In this document: one piece after another, positions 52,114-59,320 of the stretch
Layout: each line of letters opens with the position of its first letter
How positions within the stretch are numbered: the first letter of the stretch is position 1
Source: Oscillospiraceae bacterium
GTDB taxonomy: Bacteria > Bacillota_A > Clostridia > Oscillospirales > CAG-272
Reading direction: 5' to 3'
Assembly (NCBI GenBank): GCA_015063335.1
Contig: SVUH01000005.1
Coordinates: forward strand, 10,127-74,126
DNA: 64,000 nucleotides
The notes under the pieces: model-generated
Seen by the model: only the letters and a program-made list of their open reading frames with translations
Told to the model about the DNA's origin: nothing
Databases searched by the model: none
Made by a program: the position numbers and the translations under genes

Positions 52114-52945
52114 TATTCTGTTTTGCGGAAATGATAAGGTGCTCGACGGCATGCTCACATGCGCCTTGTCAATACTTAAACGGACGCAAACGAAAGAGCC
52201 GTTTACGTTTTATCTTTATACGTTAGAGCTTACAGATCTAAACCCCGCTTTTCGCGCAATAAGTCCACAGAGTGCATCGTTTTTAGAGAAGGTCGTAAAG
52301 GAGTATAACTCCGAAAATCGGGTAGTGCTAATTGATGTAAAGGAGATTTATGAAAGGGAGCTACGAGGCTGCCCGAATGAAGCGAGTAGCTACTCGCCTT
52401 ATGCCATGTTGCGCGTACTTGCGGATCTGGTTGACGGCATGCCGAGCAAAATATTGTACCTTGACGCGGACATTCTTTTTAACCGAGATATACGGCTTTT
52501 GTATGACGTGGACATAGAGAAATACGAGTATGCCGCAGCGCGCGATCATTACGGAAAGTATCTCGTCAATCCAAATTATATAAATTCAGGGGTACTGCTT
52601 CTCAATTTGAAAAAAATAAGAGAAACAGGACTCTTTGCAAAGGCGCGAGACGAGCTGCGTAAAAGAAAGCTCGCGTTTCCTGACCAAACGGCAATAAGAA
52701 TAAATACCGAAAGAAAAAGGCTCTTGCCCCAAAAATTCAACGATCAAAAGTTTTTGCATAAAAATACGGTCGTAAGACATTTTTCGAAGAGGCTTTTCTG
52801 GCTGCCTTATCCTCACGTCAAAAACGTCAAGCAGTGGCAGGTGAGCCTTGTCCATAAGATCTTCGGATATTACGAATTCGACGATATTCTCTATGAATAT
52901 CTGTACCTTAAAGAAAAATTTAAAAGAGAGGTGGAAAAAGCATGA
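52106..52945 (+). CDS. Glycosyltransferase family 8 protein
   Basis: 279 residues. The GT8 metal-binding DxD is D120-x-D122 in KILYLDADILFNRDI, followed by the acceptor-side NPNYINSGVLLLNLKKI near 155 and FPDQTAINI-like FPDQTAIRINT near 195. The start NILFCGNDKVLDGMLTCALS is usual for family 8 enzymes that use UDP-glucose or UDP-galactose. Residues 225-279 are basic and may touch the membrane. Overlaps the acyltransferase gene by eight bases and the fusion gene by four, indicating coupled translation. Confidence 0.87.
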   Translation: MINILFCGNDKVLDGMLTCALSILKRTQTKEPFTFYLYTLELTDLNPAFRAISPQSASFLEKVVKEYNSENRVVLIDVKEIYERELRGCPNEASSYSPYAMLRVLADLVDGMPSKILYLDADILFNRDIRLLYDVDIEKYEYAAARDHYGKYLVNPNYINSGVLLLNLKKIRETGLFAKARDELRKRKLAFPDQTAIRINTERKRLLPQKFNDQKFLHKNTVVRHFSKRLFWLPYPHVKNVKQWQVSLVHKIFGYYEFDDILYEYLYLKEKFKREVEKA

Positions 52946-54708
52946 ATAAGCCGATAATACCTGTATTTTATGCCTGCGACGAGGGATTTCTCAAGTTTAC
53001 CGCCGTTTCTATTCGGTCGGCAATTGATAATGCATCAAGAGAATATAAATACCGTTTTTATATACTTCACTCGGGGATTTCCGAGGATAAGAAAGCAATC
53101 GCATACGAGCTTGCGGACGGGGATAACGAGATAATTTTTGCCGACGTCGCGGACAGTCTTAATAAGATTGCCGACAGGCTCCCTCTGCGCGACTATTATT
53201 CAAAAACGACCTATTACCGTTTCTTTATTGCCGAGATGTTTAGCGAATACGATAAGGCTATATATATAGACAGCGATACCGTGGTGACGGGAGATATAAG
53301 CGAGCTTTACAACACGGAGATAGGGGATAATTACCTTGGCGCGTGCCACGAGCAGGCTATGCTTCAAGTCGATGCATTCGGTACGTATGCCGAGCGAGTC
53401 GTAGGCGTTTCGAGGTACAATTTCTTTAACGCAGGCGTGCTTCTTATCAATTGCGAGCAATTCAGAAGTCATTTCGTGCTTGATAAATTTGTAAGATACT
53501 TGCGCGAATATAATTTCGTAGTCACGCAGGACGAGGATTACCTAAATCTGATATGTAAGGATCACGTATATTGGCTCGACGGGCGCTGGAACACTGAGGT
53601 TTTCGGAGAAATTCCGCACGACGTAAGAGAAGCCAAGATCATTCACTATATAATGACAAATAAGCCTTGGCACTACTCGGACTGTCTGCACGGCGAGCAC
53701 TTCTGGGAATATGCAAAGCGTACAGGCGTATACGGGGAGATCGTCGATGAGCTTTCTGGATACACCGACGCGCAAAGGGATCGCGACCGACGCTCGGCGG
53801 AGCGCCTGATTGAGCTTGCGATTTTTGAAACCGAGAGAGAGGATAATTTTCGGGTGCGCATGGACAAAGAGCATCGCGCGCAGGAGCGAGTCGCAATACT
53901 CAAAAGAATAGAGGAGTATGAAAGAGCGGGGCGCTTCGACGAGGACGTCGAGGACGATCCGCCCTCGCGGGAGCTGTTGCCCGATGAAATAGAGTACGTC
54001 AAAAGGAGCGCAAGAGAGAGACTGAAAACCAAATTTGCGTATATGATAGCAAGACGCTTCGTGTATGATCTCATTGACTCAAAAAAGCTGATAATAAAGG
54101 AAATCAAGGGCTTGGAGCATTTTAGAAATCTTGATAGCGGAGCTGTTATAACCTGTAATCATTTCAACGCCTTTGACAGCTTTGCCATACAGCTTGCCTA
54201 CGAGGCGGCAAATCAGCAGGGAAGAACCTTTTACAGAGTGATACGCGAGGGTAACTATACCTCATTCCCCGGCTTTTACGGATTTCTGATGCGTAATTGC
54301 AATACGTTGCCGCTTTCTTCAAATCATCAAACGCTGCGAAAATTTAACAATGCAGTGACACAAATACTAAATGACGGGCATTTCGTGCTGGTTTACCCCG
54401 AGCAGAGCATGTGGTGGAACTATCGCAAGCCAAAGCCATTAAAGAGCGGAGCGTATCTTTTCGCGGCGAAGAATAACGTTCCCGTGCTGCCGTGCTTTAT
54501 AACAATGCAGGACTCCGATATTATAGGCGAGGACGGCTTTCCGATTCAGGAATATACGGTAAATATTTCCGAGCCGATCTATCCCGCAGAGGGAGTTTCA
54601 TACAGGGTAAACATGAATAATATGATGGAGAAAAACAGCGAGGTGTGGAAGAATATATACGAGGCGGTATATGCAATTCCTCTTTCATATACGACCGAAA
54701 AAGCATAA
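52942..54708 (+). CDS. GT8 glycosyltransferase fused to a PlsC-like acyltransferase
   Basis: 588 residues in one uninterrupted frame. Residues 1-270: GT8 domain with VFYACDEGFLKFTAVSI, the DxD D110-x-D112 (YIDSDTVV), FFNAGVLLIN at 161-170 and TQDEDYLNL near 195. Residues 275-365: charged, likely helical linker. Residues 365-588: acyltransferase domain with CNHFNAFDSF (His 407, Asp 412, complete H-x4-D) and LVYPEQSMWW near 484. One chain thus could both glycosylate and acylate. It duplicates the two activities of the genes just upstream. A terminator follows. The product is presumably a glycolipid; substrate unknown. Confidence 0.87.
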   Translation: MNKPIIPVFYACDEGFLKFTAVSIRSAIDNASREYKYRFYILHSGISEDKKAIAYELADGDNEIIFADVADSLNKIADRLPLRDYYSKTTYYRFFIAEMFSEYDKAIYIDSDTVVTGDISELYNTEIGDNYLGACHEQAMLQVDAFGTYAERVVGVSRYNFFNAGVLLINCEQFRSHFVLDKFVRYLREYNFVVTQDEDYLNLICKDHVYWLDGRWNTEVFGEIPHDVREAKIIHYIMTNKPWHYSDCLHGEHFWEYAKRTGVYGEIVDELSGYTDAQRDRDRRSAERLIELAIFETEREDNFRVRMDKEHRAQERVAILKRIEEYERAGRFDEDVEDDPPSRELLPDEIEYVKRSARERLKTKFAYMIARRFVYDLIDSKKLIIKEIKGLEHFRNLDSGAVITCNHFNAFDSFAIQLAYEAANQQGRTFYRVIREGNYTSFPGFYGFLMRNCNTLPLSSNHQTLRKFNNAVTQILNDGHFVLVYPEQSMWWNYRKPKPLKSGAYLFAAKNNVPVLPCFITMQDSDIIGEDGFPIQEYTVNISEPIYPAEGVSYRVNMNNMMEKNSEVWKNIYEAVYAIPLSYTTEKA

Positions 54709-54709
54709 T

Positions 54710-54738
54710 AAAAGGGCGATTTCCTCGCCCTTTTATTT
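54710..54738. terminator. Bidirectional terminator after the GT8-PlsC gene
   Basis: Perfect ten-base stem AAAAGGGCGA / TCGCCCTTTT, loop TTTCC. Confidence 0.88.
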
Positions 54739-54791
54739 AGCCTTTCCTACGAGGGAAGGCTTGCTGTAAATAAACATCAGCTGATACAATT

Positions 54792-55277
54792 TTATTTACT
54801 CAAATATTTTTCAACCTCGCCAAACACCGCGTTTGCCGTATCCTTGGGGAGAACGGTGTAAACGACGTAATTTCCGAATTTTTTTACTTTTGCCGCGTCA
54901 AGCTTCGTAAGCTCCTCGGGCGCGTAGCTTGCAATGAATGCGCGTTGCTCCTCCTGCATATCACTGACGTAGTCGCGTATCTCGTCATAAAGCTCGTCAG
55001 CTGCCTTTTCGCTCGGTGCGTGAAAAATGCCGAATTCGCTTATATCCGAGGTGTTTGCGGAGTAAGCAGAAAAAGAGTCGTCGTATTCTTCATCGTCAAA
55101 ATAAAGGTCGCGATGCGTTTGGTCGTGCTGAATATATTCCTGCCCGTCGATTACCGTCGCTTTCATTACCTCGCCGAGCTGCGCGCAGCTTACGGAGTCC
55201 TCAAAGCCTGCCTTTTTGCAAGAGGCAAGAAAAGCCATTAAAAATAATGCGAGTATAATAGCAAATAATTTTTTCAT
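54792..55277 (-). CDS. DUF4358 lipoprotein
   Basis: 161 residues with a lipoprotein signal (lipobox LASC, Cys 20) and a DUF4358 domain: SEFGIFHAPSEKAADELY near residue 80 and KKFGNYVVYTVLPKD near 135. Function unknown. In Clostridia this family is often next to MBOAT acyltransferase and SGNH hydrolase genes, probably in surface-polymer acylation; here only the SGNH gene, overlapping by four bases, is present. Confidence 0.85.
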   Translation of the reverse strand: MKKLFAIILALFLMAFLASCKKAGFEDSVSCAQLGEVMKATVIDGQEYIQHDQTHRDLYFDDEEYDDSFSAYSANTSDISEFGIFHAPSEKAADELYDEIRDYVSDMQEEQRAFIASYAPEELTKLDAAKVKKFGNYVVYTVLPKDTANAVFGEVEKYLSK

Positions 55278-56044
55278 TCATTGTCCTCCGTCGGGCGGTT
55301 GACCCTTATATATTCAAGAATTTTTTCGTATGCCGCGCGGTTTAGGTGAAAGCCGTCGCCACTGTCGTACTGGCTCATAAGAAAGCCGTCCCCGTCCTTA
55401 AGGCACGGCGCGCTGTCAACGTAATATAAGCCCTCGTCAGATGCAAGCCGCGCAGACCATGTGTTTATGATGTCGATATATTCGTTGAGTGTGCACGCGT
55501 CAACTGTGTATGCGCTCATATCCATTGACCTTGAAACAGGGAAGCAGGATTGCAAATAAATTTTAGTGCTCGGACTTGACTCGCGTATCATATTTATGAG
55601 CGAGAGATAACATGCGCGGAAATATTCCTCACCCTTTTTTATTTTGTAGGTCGCGCCGTTGAGCCCGAACGTTAGCATGATGCGCTGTGGCAGCGCCGTT
55701 CTGAGCGCCTCTGCGAGCGTTATTTCCTCACCCGTTTCAGGGAATATTATTTTTAGAGAGGCAGTTGTGGTATCAAGGTTTACCGTACCGCTCCTCGGCG
55801 CCCACACCTGCTTTGTGTTCTTGCCGCCCGCCAAGACCTCACGGCTTTTCATGTGATAGGTGGTTGATTCACCAAAAAAAATAAAGCTATCGATATAGTC
55901 CTCCGTCTTTTCCGTGGGCACGGACGCGTTTTGCGTGTCAGTACCTGTGTCGGCAAGGGTACGCGCCGAGTCCCTGCAGGAAACGAGCGTGAGTGCCAAC
56001 GAGAGAGCGACTGTAAGCGATAGCTTTTTTATTGTATTTTTCAC
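55274..56044 (-). CDS. SGNH-hydrolase-type lipoprotein
   Basis: 256 residues from a GTG at 56044, which follows GGGGG by about nine bases. This start gives a clean lipoprotein signal (VKNTIKKLSL..., lipobox LVSC); the longer frame upstream adds 76 residues of improbable composition that overlap the next gene. The domain shows SFIFFGESTTYHM (SGNH block I as GES), FGLNGATY (block III-like, with Gly-x-Asn) and DGFHLNRAAYEKIL (DxxH near the end). Acts outside the cell, likely on acyl or acetyl esters of surface polymers. Translationally coupled to the DUF4358 gene. Confidence 0.8.
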   Translation of the reverse strand: MKNTIKKLSLTVALSLALTLVSCRDSARTLADTGTDTQNASVPTEKTEDYIDSFIFFGESTTYHMKSREVLAGGKNTKQVWAPRSGTVNLDTTTASLKIIFPETGEEITLAEALRTALPQRIMLTFGLNGATYKIKKGEEYFRACYLSLINMIRESSPSTKIYLQSCFPVSRSMDMSAYTVDACTLNEYIDIINTWSARLASDEGLYYVDSAPCLKDGDGFLMSQYDSGDGFHLNRAAYEKILEYIRVNRPTEDNE

Positions 56045-56084
56045 TTTCGACAACCCCCGAATTGTTTTGGGAGCAACGACAGCT

Positions 56085-56519
56085 TTATTTCGTTTTTTTG
56101 TTGAACTTCTTTTCGTAATTCTCGTGATTTTCCGAAATTCTCTTATATCTTGAACGGAAGAGCGCAACGAGTCCCATAATAATTGCGTAAACGACTGCCG
56201 CGAAGATAAGTCCGACGAAAACACTCGATGCGGGCATGGAGAGGGGAAGCAAGAGGCAAGCGTAAAACGCAAACATCACGATAATGAAATGTATTACGAC
56301 CTTGAGTGCAGTTGCAAGCTTGTCTACGGTGAGAACCGTATTAGCCAAAGCTACCAAGAGAGAAAATACGAAAAAGAGAGCTGTTCTGCCTGCGTCAAGC
56401 AAAAGCGCTTCGTCGTTTACGTTGACGATAGCCTGAACTATCATATAGAACAAGGTCATTACCGTAAAATAAACGCAGGTGTGAGAGAGCCATTTTTTTA
56501 TAAGCTTTAATACGAACAT
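56085..56519 (-). CDS. Small four-helix membrane protein (DUF3021-like, tentative)
   Basis: 144 residues with four hydrophobic segments: about 10-30, 44-62, 73-92 and 98-122, and a basic, Lys/Asn-rich tail. The pattern fits the DUF3021 group, small Bacillota membrane proteins of unknown function, but I cannot confirm it by motif. Start taken at ATG 56519, twelve bases after GAAAGGA. Promoter with TTGAAA and TATACT lies just upstream. The SGNH gene begins 40 bases downstream, so the three genes may form one transcript. Confidence 0.6.
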   Translation of the reverse strand: MFVLKLIKKWLSHTCVYFTVMTLFYMIVQAIVNVNDEALLLDAGRTALFFVFSLLVALANTVLTVDKLATALKVVIHFIIVMFAFYACLLLPLSMPASSVFVGLIFAAVVYAIIMGLVALFRSRYKRISENHENYEKKFNKKTK

Positions 56520-56554
56520 CGTGTCAGTTGTTCCTTTCGGTAGTGTACCCAAAC

Positions 56555-56583
56555 AGTATAGCACATATTCTTTTTCATTTCAA
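56555..56583 (-). promoter_or_regulatory. Promoter of the small membrane protein/SGNH/DUF4358 cluster
   Basis: Minus strand TTGAAA (56578-56583) and TATACT (56555-56560), spacer 17 bases. Confidence 0.7.
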
Positions 56584-56604
56584 CAATAATTTGTAAATTT
56601 ATAT

Positions 56605-56630
56605 AAAAAGGGTGTGGCAAAACCACACCC
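56605..56630 (-). terminator. Terminator after the CNNM/HlyC gene
   Basis: Stem GGGTGTGG / CCACACCC around a five-base loop; on the minus strand followed by T5. Confidence 0.88.
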
Positions 56631-56637
56631 CAAAATA

Positions 56638-57939
56638 TTATTCTTTTTCTTCAACTGCTTCCTCTGCGTCAGCAGCCTTAAGAGAAACGATAGCTTTTTC
56701 GATCTTGTGGTCCTTTATGGACTCAATGAAGATATCAAGTACCTCGGTAGAAAGCTCAAATGAAGCTCCGTCCTCGGGAATAGAACCGTAAATACCGAGA
56801 ACATATCCGCCGAACGTTTCCGAGTCCTCGTCAAAGAGGTCAACACCAAGTGCCTCCTCAACGTCACCCATAGGCGTCGTACCGTTGATCTGCCACTTGT
56901 TTTCGTCAAGGATACAGATAAGCTCCTCTGCTTCTTCCTCGTCATCGGATTCGGTTATTTCGCCGACAAGACATTCGATAATATCCGTAAGAGTAACGAT
57001 ACCGCGTACTCCGCCGTATTCGTCAAGAACGATTGCGAAAAATTCACGTTTAGCCTTCATGTTTCTGAAAAGCACGTCAGCCTTTACCGTTTCGGGTACG
57101 AGATAAGCGGGAGTTATAGCGTGCGCGAGTATGTTATCGCGGCTCTTGTCCTCAAGGCGGAAATAAGCGCGGGCATCAAGAATTCCGACGATATCGTCAA
57201 CACTTTCACCGTAAACAGGAAAGCGAGTGAAGCGGTTGTTGTTGATAACCTCGTTCCACTCCTCCTCGGAGTCGTCCATCTTGAGCATGGTGATCTCCGT
57301 GCGGTGAGTTGCTATCTCACCTGCGGTGAGGTCGTCAAACTCAAATATATTTTCGATAAGCTCCTTGTTATATTCGTCAATGCTACCGTCCTCGTGCGCC
57401 TCGTCGATAAGCGTAAGCACCTCACCCTCGGTGATGGCTTCCTCCTCGGAGGGCTTGAAGATCTTGGTAACAAGCTTCTTCCAAAGCATAAATATGAAGT
57501 TTATGGGAGTGAGGATCACGACAATGGCTTTAAGGAAGCCCGAAACAGCGATCGCAAAGCTCTCAGGGTGGTCCTTTGCAAGGCTTTTGGGAGTGATCTC
57601 ACCGAATATAAGAACGATTACGGTTATTACGGCTGTGGATATTGCGGAAGCATATCCCGAAACGCTCGTGTTTTTCAAAAGCGCTATAAACCAAACCGTC
57701 GCAACAGAGGAAAGAAGAATATTAACTATGTTGTTACCAACAAGTATCGTTGAGAGAAGCTTGTCGTAGCCTTCACTCATTTTAAGTACGCGCGCGGCTC
57801 TTTTGTTACCCTCCTCGGCTCTGTTTTTCATTCTCGTTTTGTTAAACGAGGTAAAGGCTGTCTCACTTGCAGAAAAGAAACCGGAAAAGACAAGGCAGAT
57901 GATCATGGTAATAATCATCCATAAACTACCGTCAGGCAT
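56638..57939 (-). CDS. CNNM/HlyC (hemolysin C) family transporter
   Basis: 433 residues: N-terminal DUF21/CNNM membrane domain (about 1-185, SGFFSASETAFTSFNKTRMKN in part, and LLSTILVGNNIVNILLSS in part), a CBS-domain pair (about 200-330, TEITMLKMDDSEEEW, VLDEYGGVRGIVTLTDI), and a C-terminal CorC_HlyC domain (345-425). Relatives mediate Mg2+ or other divalent-cation efflux; the hemolysin name is historical. A long, structured leader with its own promoter and terminator-like hairpin precedes the gene. AGGAG lies before the start. Confidence 0.92.
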   Translation of the reverse strand: MPDGSLWMIITMIICLVFSGFFSASETAFTSFNKTRMKNRAEEGNKRAARVLKMSEGYDKLLSTILVGNNIVNILLSSVATVWFIALLKNTSVSGYASAISTAVITVIVLIFGEITPKSLAKDHPESFAIAVSGFLKAIVVILTPINFIFMLWKKLVTKIFKPSEEEAITEGEVLTLIDEAHEDGSIDEYNKELIENIFEFDDLTAGEIATHRTEITMLKMDDSEEEWNEVINNNRFTRFPVYGESVDDIVGILDARAYFRLEDKSRDNILAHAITPAYLVPETVKADVLFRNMKAKREFFAIVLDEYGGVRGIVTLTDIIECLVGEITESDDEEEAEELICILDENKWQINGTTPMGDVEEALGVDLFDEDSETFGGYVLGIYGSIPEDGASFELSTEVLDIFIESIKDHKIEKAIVSLKAADAEEAVEEKE

Positions 57940-58022
57940 TTTTTAAAACTCCTAAATAAAGAAAATGTATTTCCGTTAGACCGGATAAATAATAAGATTT
58001 TTGAAAAGAGGTACAACAACGC

Positions 58023-58059
58023 AAAAAAGCATAGCCCGGAATCTCTTCCAAAGTTATGC
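58023..58059 (-). terminator. Intrinsic terminator inside the CNNM leader
   Basis: Minus strand GCATA..GGAA-GAGA-TTCC..TATGC followed by T6. It lies 84 bases before the CNNM start and would stop most transcription unless relieved. Confidence 0.65.
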
Positions 58060-58163
58060 GTCAAAGAAAATTATTCGGTTGCGTTCAAGGTACTTCGACA
58101 GTTCCCGTCACTATCGCCGTTGCCCACGAGTGCAGTTCTCCTATTCAAAATCATTATGTATTT
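58023..58163 (-). ncRNA. Unidentified structured RNA or attenuated leader upstream of the CNNM gene
   Basis: The 307-base gap 57940-58246 holds, on the minus strand, a perfect promoter (58170-58198), then about 140 bases, then an intrinsic terminator (58023-58059). The RNA contains short helices such as CACT / AGTG around GGCAACGGCGAT. It ends about 85 bases before the CNNM gene. It may be a stand-alone small RNA or a riboswitch-like leader that attenuates the transporter. It does not match M-box, yybP-ykoY, T-box, 6S or SRP RNA signatures as I know them. The 5' end is estimated from the promoter. Confidence 0.55.
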
Positions 58164-58169
58164 TACGGT

Positions 58170-58198
58170 ATTATACCACATTGTACTTGATTTGTCAA
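58170..58198 (-). promoter_or_regulatory. Consensus promoter of the unidentified RNA/CNNM leader
   Basis: Minus strand TTGACA (58193-58198) and TATAAT (58170-58175) with a 17-base spacer: exact consensus. Confidence 0.88.
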
Positions 58199-58210
58199 GT
58201 ATATTTTGAA

Positions 58211-58237
58211 AAATAGAGAAGCGCCCCATAGGAGCGC
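58211..58237 (-). terminator. Terminator after ispE
   Basis: GCGCTCC / GGGGCGC (one G-U pair) with a three-base loop; on the minus strand followed by TTCTCTATTTTT. Confidence 0.75.
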
Positions 58238-58246
58238 TCCGTTGTA

Positions 58247-59125
58247 TTAGTTCTTTGGCTTGCAAACGTGTGGGGTTATACCGAGCTGATTGATCTTCTC
58301 GCACGCGAGCTTTACGGCACTTTCGTCGGTGAAAATACCAAAGACAGACGGTCCGCTGCCGCTCATCATAGCTCCAAGTGCGCCGCATTCAAGCATTACG
58401 CTCTTTAATTTAGCGGCTAAAGGGCGAGTAGACAGTATGGGTTCTTCAAAAATGTTGTAAAGACTATTTGATACTGCGAATATATCGTTTGCACTCGCCG
58501 CCTCACACAGAGGGGTAATATTGGCGGGTGTGTAATCCTCGGCAGAGGAAAAATTGTTATAAATTCGGTCAAGAGTTCGATAAGCCTCAGGTGTTGAAAC
58601 ACCCTCACCGCCGCATGCGATTACAATTGTACATTCGGGCATAGAGGGGAAGGGGTGAAGCACCTCACCCTTGCCGTCGGCAAAAGCCGTGCCGCCAACG
58701 ATGCAAAAAGGTACGTCCGAGCCAAGGCTCTCGCCTATCTCGCAAAGCTCCGAGACAGACAGAGGCTGTCCGCAAAGTTCGTTGAGCGCAAGGAGAGTAG
58801 CTGCGGCATCCGCACTGCCACCGGCAAGACCTGCCGCCATAGGTATGCGCTTCTTTATTGAAATATGCGCGCCGCAGGGCATACCCGTAGCGGCTTTGTA
58901 GGCAATAAACGCACGAGCCGCAAGATTTTTTTCGTCAAGCGGAACACCCGAGACGTCGCACGAGAGCGTAAAGCCCTCGGTGTCCGAGAGCGAAACGTAC
59001 ACCTCGTCATAAAGCAAAACGCTCTGCATGACGGTGCTTACGCTGTGGAAGCCGTCCTCACGAATACCCGTTACGTCAAGATGAAGATTTATTTTTGCAA
59101 ACGCCTTGCGCGCAATTTCTGCCAT
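58247..59125 (-). CDS. ispE: 4-diphosphocytidyl-2-C-methyl-D-erythritol kinase
   Basis: GHMP kinase of the MEP isoprenoid pathway, 292 residues. Motifs: AFAKINLHLDVTGIREDGFH near residue 8 (quoted at limit), the ATP loop PMAAGLAGGSADAAATL near 94, and the C-terminal GALGAMMSGSGPSVFGIF near 245. The start follows GGAGAAACGAC. Its presence shows that isoprenoids are made by the MEP route. Own terminator downstream, apparently monocistronic. Confidence 0.95.
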   Translation of the reverse strand: MAEIARKAFAKINLHLDVTGIREDGFHSVSTVMQSVLLYDEVYVSLSDTEGFTLSCDVSGVPLDEKNLAARAFIAYKAATGMPCGAHISIKKRIPMAAGLAGGSADAAATLLALNELCGQPLSVSELCEIGESLGSDVPFCIVGGTAFADGKGEVLHPFPSMPECTIVIACGGEGVSTPEAYRTLDRIYNNFSSAEDYTPANITPLCEAASANDIFAVSNSLYNIFEEPILSTRPLAAKLKSVMLECGALGAMMSGSGPSVFGIFTDESAVKLACEKINQLGITPHVCKPKN

Positions 59126-59231
59126 GTCGTTTCTCCTAAATTAAGCTTTAAATAAATATATCATATTTTTTGCTTTTTTTCAAGTGAATTGATATAAAAT
59201 GTGATAAATATGTAAAAAAAGAAAAATACTA

Positions 59232-59260
59232 TTGACTTGTGAGCAAAAAAAATGTAAAAT
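59232..59260 (+). promoter_or_regulatory. Promoter of the AI-2E family permease/htpG genes
   Basis: TTGACT (59232-59237) and TAAAAT (59255-59260), spacer 17 bases, 60 bases before the start. Confidence 0.75.
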
Positions 59261-59320
59261 AATATAATATGTAGCGGTTTTATTTTGATATCGCGATTTG
59301 AGCTTGATTGGAGGGCTTTT

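Noticed and set aside
51064..54740. Genomic island integrated at tRNA-Met
   Set aside because: No integrase and no duplicate of the tRNA 3' end was found downstream; base composition does not stand out.
55274..56272. Longer form of the SGNH protein starting at 56272
   Set aside because: The extra 76 residues overlap the membrane protein gene and lack protein-like composition; the GTG at 56044 yields a proper lipoprotein signal.
57940..58246. 6S RNA, SRP RNA, M-box or yybP-ykoY riboswitch
   Set aside because: No closing stem of 6S, no GGTCAGG..GGAAGG core of SRP RNA, and none of the conserved cores of the two metal riboswitches could be found.
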